NCBI RefSeq assembly: GCF_901709675.1
Contig: NC_051090.1
Coordinates: 1,981,342 to 2,045,341 of the forward strand
Reading direction: 5' to 3'
Source: Syngnathus acus
Lineage: Eukaryota > Chordata > Actinopteri > Syngnathiformes > Syngnathidae
Length of the DNA stretch: 64,000 nucleotides
In this document: piece by piece, positions 36,897 through 46,870 of the stretch
Layout of the letters: every line of letters begins with the position of its first letter
How positions within the stretch are numbered: the first letter of the stretch is position 1
Position numbers and translations under genes: made by a program
Notes under the pieces: generated by a model
Seen by the model: only the letters and a program-made list of their open reading frames with translations
The model's database searches: none
What the model was told of the DNA's origin: nothing

Positions 36897-36902
36897 TTTA
36901 TT
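36897..36902 (-). terminator. Polyadenylation signal of mpv17l2
   Basis: Minus-strand AATAAA, about 107 bp past the mpv17l2 stop. Confidence 0.5.
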
Positions 36903-37008
36903 TTTTTTAAATCGCAGGATGTCCACTTGGACATCATGAATGCAGTACCACTCAAATAAAAAATGTTTCCCAGCAACTTTTAACATCCTCCTGCAGCCAT
37001 TTTAGATT

Positions 37009-39506
37009 TCACCATCCACTTTTCTCCTCCAGCGGTTTGGCCGGTGGCAGAGCTTTCTGCTGCACATCTGCCACATTGCTGTCTGATAGTAACTCCGAGG
37101 GCTGGCTGTCATCCTGTAGCGTAAACACAAAAACTCAGTCAAAGTACATTTTTTTATGCTCAAATAAAAAGGCTCACTTACTCTGTGTTTTAGATAAGAG
37201 AGGTAGGTGTCCCACCCTAAGGTGACGGTGTTGACGTAGACGACACGGAATTTGGGCGAAAGGAAATAAAAGTTGATCATCTGAGCGGCGGGCCAAACGC
37301 ACCAGTCGGCCTGTCGACAGGAGCAGGAACGGAGATCAGCATGAACAAACCTCGGCGGATTAAACAGCGCAAACATTACAAGCCAAATGTCGGTAGAAAA
37401 TAAACACGCAGTGACATCGAGGCTCACTTTGCTACTTTTAGTCGAGCGCTTTTCAAAGTTTCCCACAAAGTCAAGCAAAAATGCCCACCGCTTTTTAATG
37501 TGGCAGTAAAGTGAATTTTTAACCTGCTTGTGCAATCGTTAAAATGTGAAAGGTGAAAGAAACATGCCTCGTTTAATTTGGTCAACTCAAATGCTAGTAT
37601 CAAACAGTTCAGTGGAATCGACCCACTTGTCACATTTCCATTGAACCCTGGCGACCCTTCCCGGATGTGCACTTACTTTATAAAATTCCCAGAATTTATC
37701 TTTAAATTCCTCCCATCCGTGTGATAAAGAGTGTCCCTCCATGACCCCCATACCTGCAATAAAAAGAGTTGCGAGTCAGTTGTGAGTCACTTGTGAGTCA
37801 GTTGTGAGTCAGTTGTGAGTCAGTTGTGAGTCAGTTGTGAGTCATTCGTGCGTAAGCGAGGCGCTCTATCAAGACGAGCTTGAGATATGTTGCACAACTC
37901 TTATCAAGTACTAGACAAAGCGACAGTATAGTTTATCACATACAACCTTTGAACTTGCTCTGATATGAAAACTGTCTTCTGTTTCACCTCGCCCACATCA
38001 AGACCTCAACCTTTGACACTCACCAGTCTTATTAAGTGAGAATGTTCTTTATGCTACGCTAAATCAAATGACAAAGGACTGTTCTCACCTAAAAAGTACC
38101 ACATCCCAAGTGTTGGTGATGCTACCATCTGATCCACCAGAACCTTCTTGAGCACTGTGTTCACAGCATAGCCCACAAATTTTCTGTCCAACCATGTGTA
38201 CCAAAAGTGCAGCACTGGACCCATGGAGCAGCCCACCGCAAACATACGACCTTTTGGGAACAAGAAAAGACAAAAAAATACTTAGTAGGTTTTCAAATAT
38301 AAAACAACAGCTTCCTTATTACACTTTAAGACTACTGTCTTTTTTTTGTATGGATAGTATCACTGATCGTCGGTATTGCCTTTAGCACATAACAACCTTT
38401 GATGGGTTGATTATTTATTCTCACTATTTATTTATTTTTGTTATTATTTCATTTGAAAAGCCAATATTAATATTTGTGTAATTGGAAAGCAATAAAGTCC
38501 TGACTAGGATATTTATAGTAGTTGTCAGTTGTACTATTGCTGTACTGAGCTGCAATAATGATCCCAGTAAATGATTCAAGATTCAAGAGTTTTTATTCGC
38601 CATGTTTGAGCGTGCCAAACAAGGAATTTGACTTCGGTAAATCAAATGATTTACACAGTAGCTTGGTATTTCTTTGATCCGAGCCATTAACAGTGTTTTA
38701 TGGCCCCTTTAGTCAGAAATGATGCCAGTTCATCAGTATGAGGTTTGGTTCACTTAAATGTGGGAAATTGACCTCTGAAAAAAGCTAATTTCAGCAAAAC
38801 AGAGAAATATGGTGTGTCAAGTGTCCTATAATTTTCGACCCTTGGGGTATTTTGACGATGACTTGCAGTCTTAGAACTCTGCCATGGATGTCATTTTTGC
38901 CTAGAATCTTGCTCACTATTTAGTCATGATATAGACCTTAAGAAATTAAAACATGGGAGGCCAGCAGTTCTTTAAACGTTCTCCTGGTTTGCTTTGTAAC
39001 CTCCTGGAGGTGTTGACACTGTGCTCCTGGGGAAAATGTAATCAACCACACTAAATGTTTGATTTAGCAAGAGGGGCAAATATTTATTTATGTACACAAG
39101 GCTGGGTAGCTTTGAATACTTTATTTTGTTCATAATACATTCTATCAATATTAGAAAAATGCATTTTCTCGTTCATTAGCTTCTTGGTCCGGCCTTTACA
39201 TTTGATTGATGATTGTAAACATTGAAGTGGGGAAATGCTGCAAAAAAAAATTCATGGCCGTTTGAATGAGCCCCGAGGCCGTGCTTGTTTGTTAACCACA
39301 ATGCTATGGCTCTCACCTGTCCGGTTCCAGTCTCGGATTTTGGTCGTGTCCTTGTGCGTTTCCCGGCTCTGCTGCAGAAAGTCACCCAGCCCCAGCATGG
39401 CTCCTCCGCTCACCGTGTTGGTGAGCAGCAGGTAACGGCCCTGGAACAACTTCCGCCACGAGAAGCGTATGCGGACCACAAACTCTTTGCCCGCCCGGGG
39501 AAGCAT
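37009..39506 (-). CDS. mpv17l2: Mpv17-like protein 2, mitochondrial inner membrane
   Basis: Five coding exons in transcript order: 39506-39317, 38250-38089, 37753-37677, 37310-37182, 37113-37009, totalling 663 nt and 220 aa, close to the human length. Recognised by [24 protein letters not shown] start, then [37 protein letters not shown] and [17 protein letters not shown], the PXMP2/Mpv17 family core with four hydrophobic segments. The family member in mammals sits in the mitochondrial inner membrane and is needed for mitoribosome assembly. The last exon encodes a poorly conserved hydrophilic tail. The start chosen is the only ATG that keeps the family N-terminus. The gene is transcribed away from rab3a, with about 2.7 kb between the two start codons. 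Confidence 0.93.
37772..37844. repeat. 11-bp minisatellite of AP-1 sites in mpv17l2 intron 2
   Basis: Seven 11-bp units GTTGTGAGTCA. Six contain a perfect TGAGTCA (starts 37783, 37794, 37805, 37816, 37827, 37838) and one the variant CGAGTCA (37772). On the transcribed minus strand each unit reads ACTGACTCAC, which contains the branch-point-like CTGAC. The nearest copy lies about 22 nt before the AG at the exon end 37753. It is thus both a possible AP-1 platform and a row of potential branch points. Confidence 0.9.
38570..38640. repeat. Retroelement-type fragment
   Basis: GATTCAAGATTCAAGAGTTTTTATTCGCC, followed by CAAGGAATTTGACTTCGG. This is the tail-like wording of a widespread fish repeat, in mpv17l2 intron 1. 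Family not assigned. Confidence 0.45.
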
Positions 39507-39705
39507 ATCGTCTGGACCGTAGATAGAACACTGTCATCTATAAAGTTATTTTTTGAAAAGGTTAAACGGACAGAACTCGGACCAAATTAAGCGTTCCCAA
39601 AGTCAAGACGTAACTTGTAGTTGTATGACTGAGTGGATCTAAACAAACAAGGAAAATGTTCAAGACAATTCACGAGCGCTAAAAGAAGAACGTAAATGAA
39701 GGTGC

Positions 39706-39717
39706 GCCATCTGCTGG
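39706..39717 (-). promoter_or_regulatory. CTCF-like motif
   Basis: GCCATCTGCTGG, about 200 bp upstream of the mpv17l2 start. Visible match; binding is inferred. Confidence 0.35.
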
Positions 39718-40303
39718 TGTGGAAGAACACCACCAGGTGTTTTTTTTGTAAACACAGTAGAGGGCGTTCTCGCACCGCGCTGCCCTTGTTTATTATATCT
39801 TTTAATATCCAACATTGGTTTAATAAATAAGTTCTGAATAGTTGAAAAAGACTAGTGGGGGAATTGTGCAATAAGGATCACATCCGCAAACATGACAGTT
39901 GTGTTTAATGACTACCTCATCAGTAATTCAGTCCCGACTGCAGCTCTCATTAATAAAAAATGTCAATTAGGGTGTGTATTTTCAGAGTGACTCTTTATTG
40001 GTCACGCGGGGTTTAACTTTGGGCAGTAGATTGATTGGTAGCGTTGGAAAAATGACGGAAACAACTGTTTCCTTCACAATAAAAGCTAAGAAGGAAAAAG
40101 GACGGTAGTGCTGCCAATTCATCTTGTTTATGATGAGATTTCGGCTCTTGAGAGATCATTTCCTCAACCCATACCACCTAAATTCCCAATATCGCACATA
40201 ACGTTGTGACTTTAACATGCACACATTTATTTTGGATATGTAAACGGAATTGAAGCTTTCCCACTTGCTAACTTAATTCTGGTGGTGTCTCTGCGGTTGC
40301 AGG

Positions 40304-40340
40304 ACGTGGTGGACAGCAGCCGGACAGAAATCTAACAAGG
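40304..40340 (+). other. rab3a: Candidate untranslated exon of rab3a
   Basis: 37 nt flanked by an acceptor (CTGCGGTTGCAG) and donor (AACAAG|GTAGGG) on the plus strand, 1.9 kb before the rab3a start exon, whose own acceptor lies right before the ATG. The rab3a ATG exon needs at least one upstream leader exon, and this fits. No ATG inside. Confidence 0.4.
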
Positions 40341-40984
40341 TAGGGTTCAAGCTTGTTTTTAATCATTATATCGTCTGTATTATTTGATCATAAAGGCAAT
40401 CCCTCTTCAAATGATTACAAATGATATTAAATAATTGAAATACCTTGCAACTAAATTGTCAAATGGAGGTGTAAGCCATGCGCGGCCCGCGGGAGATGTT
40501 GGCTTTTCAACAGCTGTTTTGAAAGGCGAAACCGATAATTTGCTTTATGCATTTATTTGTTGGCCTTCTGGATAGGTGTTGAAGGCAAGTGCAGATGGTA
40601 TTTTGAGTGATGCAGGCCCGTCATGCAAGCAAATGCGTTCCACTGTCGGATGCTGCTAATCGAGATAATGGATCATAATTGAGTTCAAGGCTCTAAGAAA
40701 ATATGACTTCATTCAGCCGCATTTAGTTTTGTCATCATTTTAATTGATTTTGGCCATTTCAGGTATTGCTTTGATATTCAATACAAACAGATGGTCATGC
40801 TGTATTAGGTGGCACAGTATTTAGGTTTTATGAGAGATATTTATTATCTTTGATAAGCTTAAATATTTGCTGTTAACCCAATCTCATTAAGTCATGAAAT
40901 TATTTGGTGGAAATATCTTCCAATGCATTTTGATGGAAAACCCGACCGCTACATTTGGATTCCTACAGTTCATTGGTTGGGAGT

Positions 40985-41140
40985 CATCAGGTTTCCATCC
41001 ATCCATTTTCTATAGGCTTGTCCTCATTAAGGTCGAGGTAATTGAAGCCCCTTCTAGCTGAATGGACGCCAGCCAATTACAAAGCACATATAGAAATACA
41101 ACCATCCACAGCCACATTTGCAATTATGGAGAATATAGAA
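40985..41140 (-). repeat. LINE/SINE-type repeat fragment
   Basis: Begins CCATCCATCCATTTTCTATAGG and CTTGTCCTCATTAAGGTCG, then GCCAGCCAATTACAAAGCACATATAG. This is a diverged copy of one of the most abundant fish repeats. A short related piece in the opposite orientation is at about 54365-54420 (CCCTGCGATTGGCTGGCGACC). Confidence 0.65.
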
Positions 41141-41575
41141 TCTTAAAACTAAAAAAAATGTTGGGTGAACTCAAAATTCCAAGGCAACACACTTTGATAA
41201 CAAGTTGGGGCATTCAACTAAATATTTTAGGCAGGTCATTTATATCACCGAGAACATAAACCGCAGTTATAATCCATTCCTGATTTATTCACAGTTCACA
41301 ATGATGTCCTGAAAATATTTGATTCTCGTTTTCATCAACAACTCGCGCCGAAATGTTCCCCTCGCTGCTCCGCTTTTCTGTTTGCTGTGCAGAAAAGAGA
41401 AAAAAGGATGAAGCAGTGCTATTTATATCTTCCTCCTCCTCTCATCTGTATCCACACGCTTCCTCGAAAAGGAGGCGTGTGATTGGAGGAAATTGGGAGG
41501 AAATGCCATCTCAGACGACCTGGGAGGACAGATGCTGCATTACAAGGAATCATGTGGTCTTTTGAGTTACATCAC

Positions 41576-41960
41576 GGGTGTCAAACATAAGGCGCGGGGG
41601 CCCGATACGGCCCGTCACATCATTTTATATGGCCCGTGAAGACAAATTGTGCATCAACTTTTCTCCAATTTTTATTCCCATTCATCTTTTGAAAACATTT
41701 GATCAGTTTTGACTCATCTCTGACATCATCACCCACAATTGTGAACTGGACCAGACCTGAAATGTGAACACATTGACCAAAATAGAAGAGTAGTTCTTAC
41801 TGACAGAACACAACCTTCGTTCTTAGCATTTGGGTTGATGCTACTTCATTATTTATCCAACATCTCATGTAAGGTGATAGCAGGCCGCAGTTTGTTTTGC
41901 TTTGGTGCTTTGGGCGCTCGCCGTTCTAGTGTTGCACTGCAGCAAGTCAAGATAATGCTC
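41576..41960. repeat. Probable hAT-like repeat copy
   Basis: The left end GGGTGTCAAACATAAGGCG, then GGGGGCCCGATACGGCCCG and ATGGCCCGTGAAGACAAATTG, is wording I know from a dispersed fish DNA element. The right boundary is not visible. Confidence 0.45.
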
Positions 41961-42256
41961 TAAACATAGAGCGAGCGGGGCCCCGCATTGGGACATGGTA
42001 CAACCCGGAGCTGAAGACAACCTCTTCTCAAGGTCTCCAAGTTTCCTCCGTCCTTTGTGTCCTTGCTCAGTATCGTTCCGTTGCAGTTACATAACAAAAC
42101 TGTTTATTTTCGCTTTCTCTGGTTTCACTGGTACTTTTCTGTTTGGGTCAACAAAACAATCGGGGGGGTTAACCTTGACTGAATTTGATGACTTTCCTAT
42201 CGTTGAGTCTCAATGATATATTATTGATTGTCGCCTCCCCCCATTTCTGTCTCCAG

Positions 42257-43739
42257 ATGGCGTCAGCCACAGCGACCTATGGACAGAAAGAGTCCTCAGA
42301 CCAGAACTTTGACTACATGTTTAAGATCCTCATCATTGGCAACAGCAGTGTGGGTAAAACCTCCTTCTTGTTCCGTTACGCCGATGACTCCTTCACGCCC
42401 GCCTTTGTCAGTACGGTGGGCATCGACTTCAAGGTGAAGACCATCTACAGGAACGACAAGAGGATCAAACTCCAGATCTGGGTAAGTCTTGAATGCAATT
42501 CAGGAAATCATATTTATTTGAGCTGTTGGGATTTTCCCCCTCCCCCATTACTAGACATGTCTGAGGAAATACACACACGCGTATAAAATTCCCATCCCCC
42601 CATTATTCCTGCAACCCAAGTCAAATTGGACAAATCTCTCATTGAAATGCAAAGAGGCTGATTTAGCATCACTCTTCCCCCCCCCGCCCCCATTAAAACA
42701 CAGAATATGGTAGCAATTAGAATTTGTTTTGATTTATTTACAATGTTGCATAACAACCTCCACTGACGAAATAATGGCCGTCTTATACAAACAGGCGCAT
42801 TGAGTGGGTGAGCAGACGTGTAGCTGAAATGCATCAGCACTACACCTGCCTATAAATAGACGAATACATCTTTTCATCTTAGCGCGAGGAAGAGAGTAAG
42901 AGAAGAAAAGGCAACCTATTTAATTGAATGTATGGATTATTCGGATCCTGTTTCGCCATTAAAAGATGTTTCATGCTAATTTGTCTTGATTTTAAGGACA
43001 CGGCAGGTCAGGAACGTTACCGTACCATCACGACAGCTTACTATCGAGGTGCCATGGGCTTCATTCTTATGTATGACATCACCAATGAGGAGTCCTTCAA
43101 TGCCGTCCAAGACTGGTATGTAACACACATGGTTAAGAAGAATTCCACCCAATTGTAAAAATTCTATGAATATTTTTTCTTTCTTTTTTAAATTGTAAAA
43201 TTTTCAATAATAATTAAAAACGGAGTAATTTTTCATTTTTTTTTTAATGCCCCATTTAGGTTTCTTTTATTTGACATGATGAGTGTTTTTTGTTATGTTT
43301 TTTTTCCAGGTCTACTCAAATTAAGACGTACTCCTGGGATAATGCCCAGGTGCTGCTGGTGGGAAATAAATGTGATATGGATGATGAGCGCATGGTGAGT
43401 GGAGACAGAGGCCGCCAGCTCTCCGAACATCTTGGTGAGTACACATTGTGCATTCAGCCTTTCTGTGTATTTTTATTTTTACCAGAACTTGAGGCATCAC
43501 ACAGGTTATGAACCCATTCAAAATTTCCGTCCTTTTCCGCCGTTGCAGGTTTTGAATTCTTCGAAGCCAGCGCCAAAGATAACATCAACGTAAAGCAGAC
43601 CTTTGAGCGTCTGGTCGACATTATATGTGAAAAGATGTCCGAGAGTCTGGATGCTGGTGATCCCGCCATTACGGGGGCCAAGCAGGGGCCTCAGCTGACG
43701 GAGCAGCCGGCTCCACCGCACCAGGACTGTGCATGTTAA
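42257..43739 (+). CDS. rab3a: Ras-related small GTPase Rab3A
   Basis: Synaptic vesicle GTPase that controls docking and regulated exocytosis. Four coding exons: 42257-42481, 42997-43115, 43310-43434, 43549-43739, totalling 660 nt and 219 aa (human 220). Seen in order: P-loop GNSSVGKT (about 29-36), effector region [21 protein letters not shown] (the switch-II DTAGQ), NKCD and EASAKDN guanine-binding motifs, and the C-terminal CAC, the double geranylgeranylation signal of Rab3. The Ala/Gln-rich hypervariable tail ([18 protein letters not shown]) fits Rab3A better than Rab3B, C or D. The ATG follows an acceptor directly, so a leader exon lies upstream. Confidence 0.96.
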
Positions 43740-45115
43740 AGATTTCCGTCTGTGTCCTTCTTCCATTGTCCATCACCCTTTTGTCACCCATTTTCCAGTG
43801 AGGACCATTGGCAGGTGGTCCCGGGAGCCATCTTTTAAAAGTATCTCTGAGCAAATCAGCTCTTGAGTTGCTCTTGTATAGTCATCAAATCGCTTTTATT
43901 TGGTTTGTTTTTGTATCTTTGACGACACCTCCATGTTTCAGACTCTTTGCAAAGTCAGTTGGGGTTCTTTTATTGTGTGTGTGTTTGAAAGGATTTAAAG
44001 TGCCACCTAAATCCTTTTGATGTTTACGGTATTTTTTTGTTCGTTTGTCGGGTTCTGGTGAACAAATTCATCCGTGTCCAATTTCTTTTACAGTCAGGTA
44101 TGAACATGTGTCTCACCTTGTAGCCACATATTGTTATTGAAGGTATCAAGAACCAGCCTTTGTTTTTTTTTTACATTTCTGCAACTTTTGTTTGTATTGT
44201 GGTGTTGCTTTTATTTTGCTGCATCAAGCACTGGGTGAATGAAGAACAAGACATAGACAAAGGAGACAAAATTGCATTTTAATTGTATTTATTTCAGATG
44301 TTTATATATGAATATTGTGCAATATATTATATATATATATCCAGGTATGCATTTCTGGAAGTTAATTGCAAAAGATAAGTTATATGAAGGTAGTATTATA
44401 TACATCTATCAGGTCTTTATTGTGAAGTTTGTTTGGATGGTTTGTGTGCGATTGACTCCCTCCCTCGTATCCCGGTCAGTTTATTCTCATGCAGCTTTGC
44501 GGAGATGTTGCAAAAATCACCAACCAATTTATCACCAACCAATTCTATCTTTTTTTTTTTTAGGTATGCATTTTTTCTTATGTCAAACAATGTTTCAATC
44601 AGAGAGCGAGTGAAGATTTTTTATTTTAATAATTAAGGCGAACCAAGGAGACTAATTGTGTCCTTTTGGTGGTGACTGTTTAAAATATGACCCTTAACCC
44701 CATCTCATGTCTTCCTCTCTTAAAAAAAGAAACACAAGTGTAAAAAAAAAAAAAAAGTGTACCTTTGACTCTTATATGTTGGTTGTGTTCGATGGACTCA
44801 GGCTTGCAAAAAAAAATAATAGGGGAGGAAAAAAACATGCTGGTAACAACAAAAGAGCCATGTTACAGTTTGTCTGCATTCATATCACCAGGCTTTCTTG
44901 TGAATGAATGTTTCAGTTACAAAGCAATACAGTAACTTAAAAAATATATAAATTGCCATCCAGCTCGACAAGGTTTAGAAGTTTTGTCTCACTGCCTCTT
45001 CGACCCAACCACCCACCCACCTCCCTTCAATTTGGGCCAGTAAAATTCAAGAATATGCTGTCGTGTTTTTATCTGTACTTTGTGGTAAAACAATAAAAGC
45101 ATTACTAACTCAAAG
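43740..45115 (+). other. rab3a 3' UTR
   Basis: About 1.37 kb without a coding frame, ending just past AATAAA at 45092-45097. It is AT-rich with T-runs and a TATATATATA stretch near 44330. The length is inferred from the signal. Confidence 0.6.
45092..45097 (+). terminator. rab3a polyadenylation signal
   Basis: AATAAA followed within 25 bp by a GT-rich stretch (GTGTGCTGTTGT). This is the best plus-strand signal in the region. Confidence 0.6.
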
Positions 45116-45207
45116 TGTGCTGTTGTATTTTTGTAGACATCAAACGCTATAGAAAATGGAATAATGGCTCTTATTATATAATGGCATGAATAAAATGTAA
45201 AAGTCGA

Positions 45208-45249
45208 CCAGCAGATGGCAGCAGAGGAAAGCGTAGGGTTGTGACGTCA
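45208..45249 (+). promoter_or_regulatory. CTCF-like motif and CRE between convergent gene ends
   Basis: CCAGCAGATGGC at 45208-45219 (CTCF core, plus orientation) and the perfect palindrome TGACGTCA at 45242-45249 lie in the roughly 200 bp between the rab3a and jund polyadenylation signals. Matches are visible; binding is inferred. Confidence 0.4.
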
Positions 45250-45314
45250 GTAGTAGGGCCAAGCTAATTATTACTGTTTACAAAATGAAACATACAGTAT
45301 TTAATAGAGCATAA

Positions 45315-45320
45315 TTTATT
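45315..45320 (-). terminator. jund polyadenylation signal
   Basis: Minus-strand AATAAA about 510 bp past the jund stop, implying a 3' UTR of about 0.5 kb. Confidence 0.5.
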
Positions 45321-45830
45321 TCACCATACAGTATTAACAAGGTTGCGATGAGATCCCAAAATAGAAAACTTGAAAACTGCATGACACAGCTAATTAATTG
45401 CACAATGTGACACTCAACATTTGGTTACATTCCAGTTTGTCAACAACATGCACACAAACACACTTCAGTATGGGCACCTTGGACAACTGTAATGCTTTCC
45501 AGTTGATTATTTGAGAAGATTGCGTTGGTGCTGAACATCGGCAAAGCCAATCTCCCAAGTGCACAGAGCAATACGAGAGGTCTGACCGGATATTTGATAA
45601 GTGTCTTATTTTAAAAATCCACATTTGATTAATAAGAGCTGCCTTGTGATATTTGAAGTCCAGAGACAACACTGTCAATTTATGAGTGTTTATGAAACAA
45701 GGGTCCTTCGGAGGTCCTTCCTGTCTTGAGCGGTGATTGATACTTCGCCAAGGGAATGGGGACCTTCAAATCTCAACAAATAGGGTCCAAATATGATTGG
45801 CCACAAATGCATCGATGTTGCGGTGCAGCT

Positions 45831-46661
45831 CTAGTGCACTTGGACCTCGTGTGGTAGCAGCTGACAGCCACTGTTCACATGTGTGAGGACTTTCTCCTTG
45901 AGCTGGGCCACCTGATCTCTGAGGACGTTGGCCGTCGAAGCCAAGTCGGTGTTTTGGTTCTTCAACGTCGTCACCTTGTCCTCCAGCCTGGAGATGCGCT
46001 CCAGCTTGCGTCTGCGACACTTGGAAGCAGCAATCCGATTCCGGAGCCTCTTCTTGTCGGCCTTGATCCGCTCTTGCGACTCCATGTCGACGGGAGATAG
46101 CGGTGGGCTGTCCCCGAAGCTCTGCACATCCGGCACCGTTTGGGGCTCCTCCTTGGGCGGTTGCACTCGGCTGGAGAGCTCCGCCGAAGGCGCACCGCTG
46201 AAATGGTGAGGCGGCTGCAGGGTGGGGGGCGGAAAAGACACAGTGTCCGTGGAGTAGTTGACGGTGGTCCCCAAAGGCCCGCTGCCGTAGCTGTTGAGGT
46301 TCGTGTACACCGGCAGCTCCAGTTGCGTCGTAACCGGGACGATATTGATGGTGGCACCCAGATCCAAAGTCCCGTTCTCCGGTCTCAGGTTCTGTTTGTG
46401 CAGGTCCTCCAACGCCTTGACGAAGCCCTCGGCGAACTCCTGCTCGTCCGTGACAGGCTTCGGGAAAAGGAAGTGGGAGCTGCTCGACGTGGTGGTGGTA
46501 GTGGTGGTGACCAACCCGTTGGACTGGACGATAAGCCGCTCCAGGTCCGGCGAGGACAGTTTGAGCATCCCCAAGTCCGAAGAGCACAGGATGCCGTCAA
46601 CATCGCGAATGTGAGGCTTCATGTCTGCGTCGCTCAGACTCAAGTTAATATCCTTCTTCAT
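45831..46661 (-). CDS. jund: AP-1 transcription factor subunit JunD
   Basis: Intronless, as all Jun genes are: 831 nt, 276 aa. It dimerises through its leucine zipper and binds TGAGTCA sites with Fos or ATF partners. Seen: [20 protein letters not shown] (JNK-docking/delta region, about 35-55), [39 protein letters not shown] with its SP phosphosites, the basic region [20 protein letters not shown], then zipper heptads and [10 protein letters not shown] at the end. The last motif and the spacing favour JunD over Jun or JunB. The first ATG in frame gives [10 protein letters not shown], and an in-frame stop (near 46750) precedes it. There is thus no counterpart of the METPFYG extension of mammalian full-length JunD. 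The basic region has RRR where mammals have RKR. Confidence 0.93.
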   Translation of the reverse strand: MKKDINLSLSDADMKPHIRDVDGILCSSDLGMLKLSSPDLERLIVQSNGLVTTTTTTTSSSSHFLFPKPVTDEQEFAEGFVKALEDLHKQNLRPENGTLDLGATINIVPVTTQLELPVYTNLNSYGSGPLGTTVNYSTDTVSFPPPTLQPPHHFSGAPSAELSSRVQPPKEEPQTVPDVQSFGDSPPLSPVDMESQERIKADKKRLRNRIAASKCRRRKLERISRLEDKVTTLKNQNTDLASTANVLRDQVAQLKEKVLTHVNSGCQLLPHEVQVH

Positions 46662-46870
46662 CGTTCGTTTGGAAGCGTTTTTTTTCTCTTTAACACATTT
46701 AGCGCTGTGCCTTGGCCATAACCTGGCAAACAAGCCTCGGGGCGAATTCTAGAGCAGCAACTCGTACTTCCGCTACTTGCAGCTGGATGCGAGCAATGCT
46801 GGCGCGCCAACGCAGTTTGGACTTTTTCTAGACTCACGTTGGATTATGTCACAGCAGCGCATGCGCAGTA
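46662..46870 (-). promoter_or_regulatory. jund leader and promoter
   Basis: GC-rich stretch. On the minus strand it includes GTGACATAATCC (about 46845), similar to the TGACATCA-type element of Jun-family promoters that Jun/ATF dimers bind, and the palindrome TGCGCATGCGC. No convincing TATA box. Confidence 0.45.
46690..46719 (-). promoter_or_regulatory. Two tiny upstream ORFs in the jund leader
   Basis: ATG GCC AAG GCA CAG CGC TAA at 46719-46699 has a purine at -3 and G at +4. It is followed at one base distance by ATG TGT TAA (46698-46690). Both end within 30 nt of the main start at 46661. They matter only if transcription starts upstream of 46719, which is inferred. Confidence 0.5.

Larger units (their letters stand above)
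39507..42256. other. Region between the mpv17l2 and rab3a start codons
   Basis: Holds both 5' ends. Seen: a CTCF-like motif at 39706, a candidate rab3a leader exon at 40304-40340, a LINE/SINE-type repeat at 40985-41140 and a hAT-like repeat starting near 41576. No further coding sequence supported. Confidence 0.55.

Noticed and set aside
45766-46721. Long frames of up to 273 codons overlapping jund
   Set aside because: They are shadows of the GC-rich intronless jund frame. Only the frame with the bZIP domain is real.
46662-46733. Longer jund product starting at a TTG (46733)
   Set aside because: It needs a non-AUG start, the added residues do not resemble any Jun N-terminus, and the ATG at 46661 matches the family's internal MKKD start.
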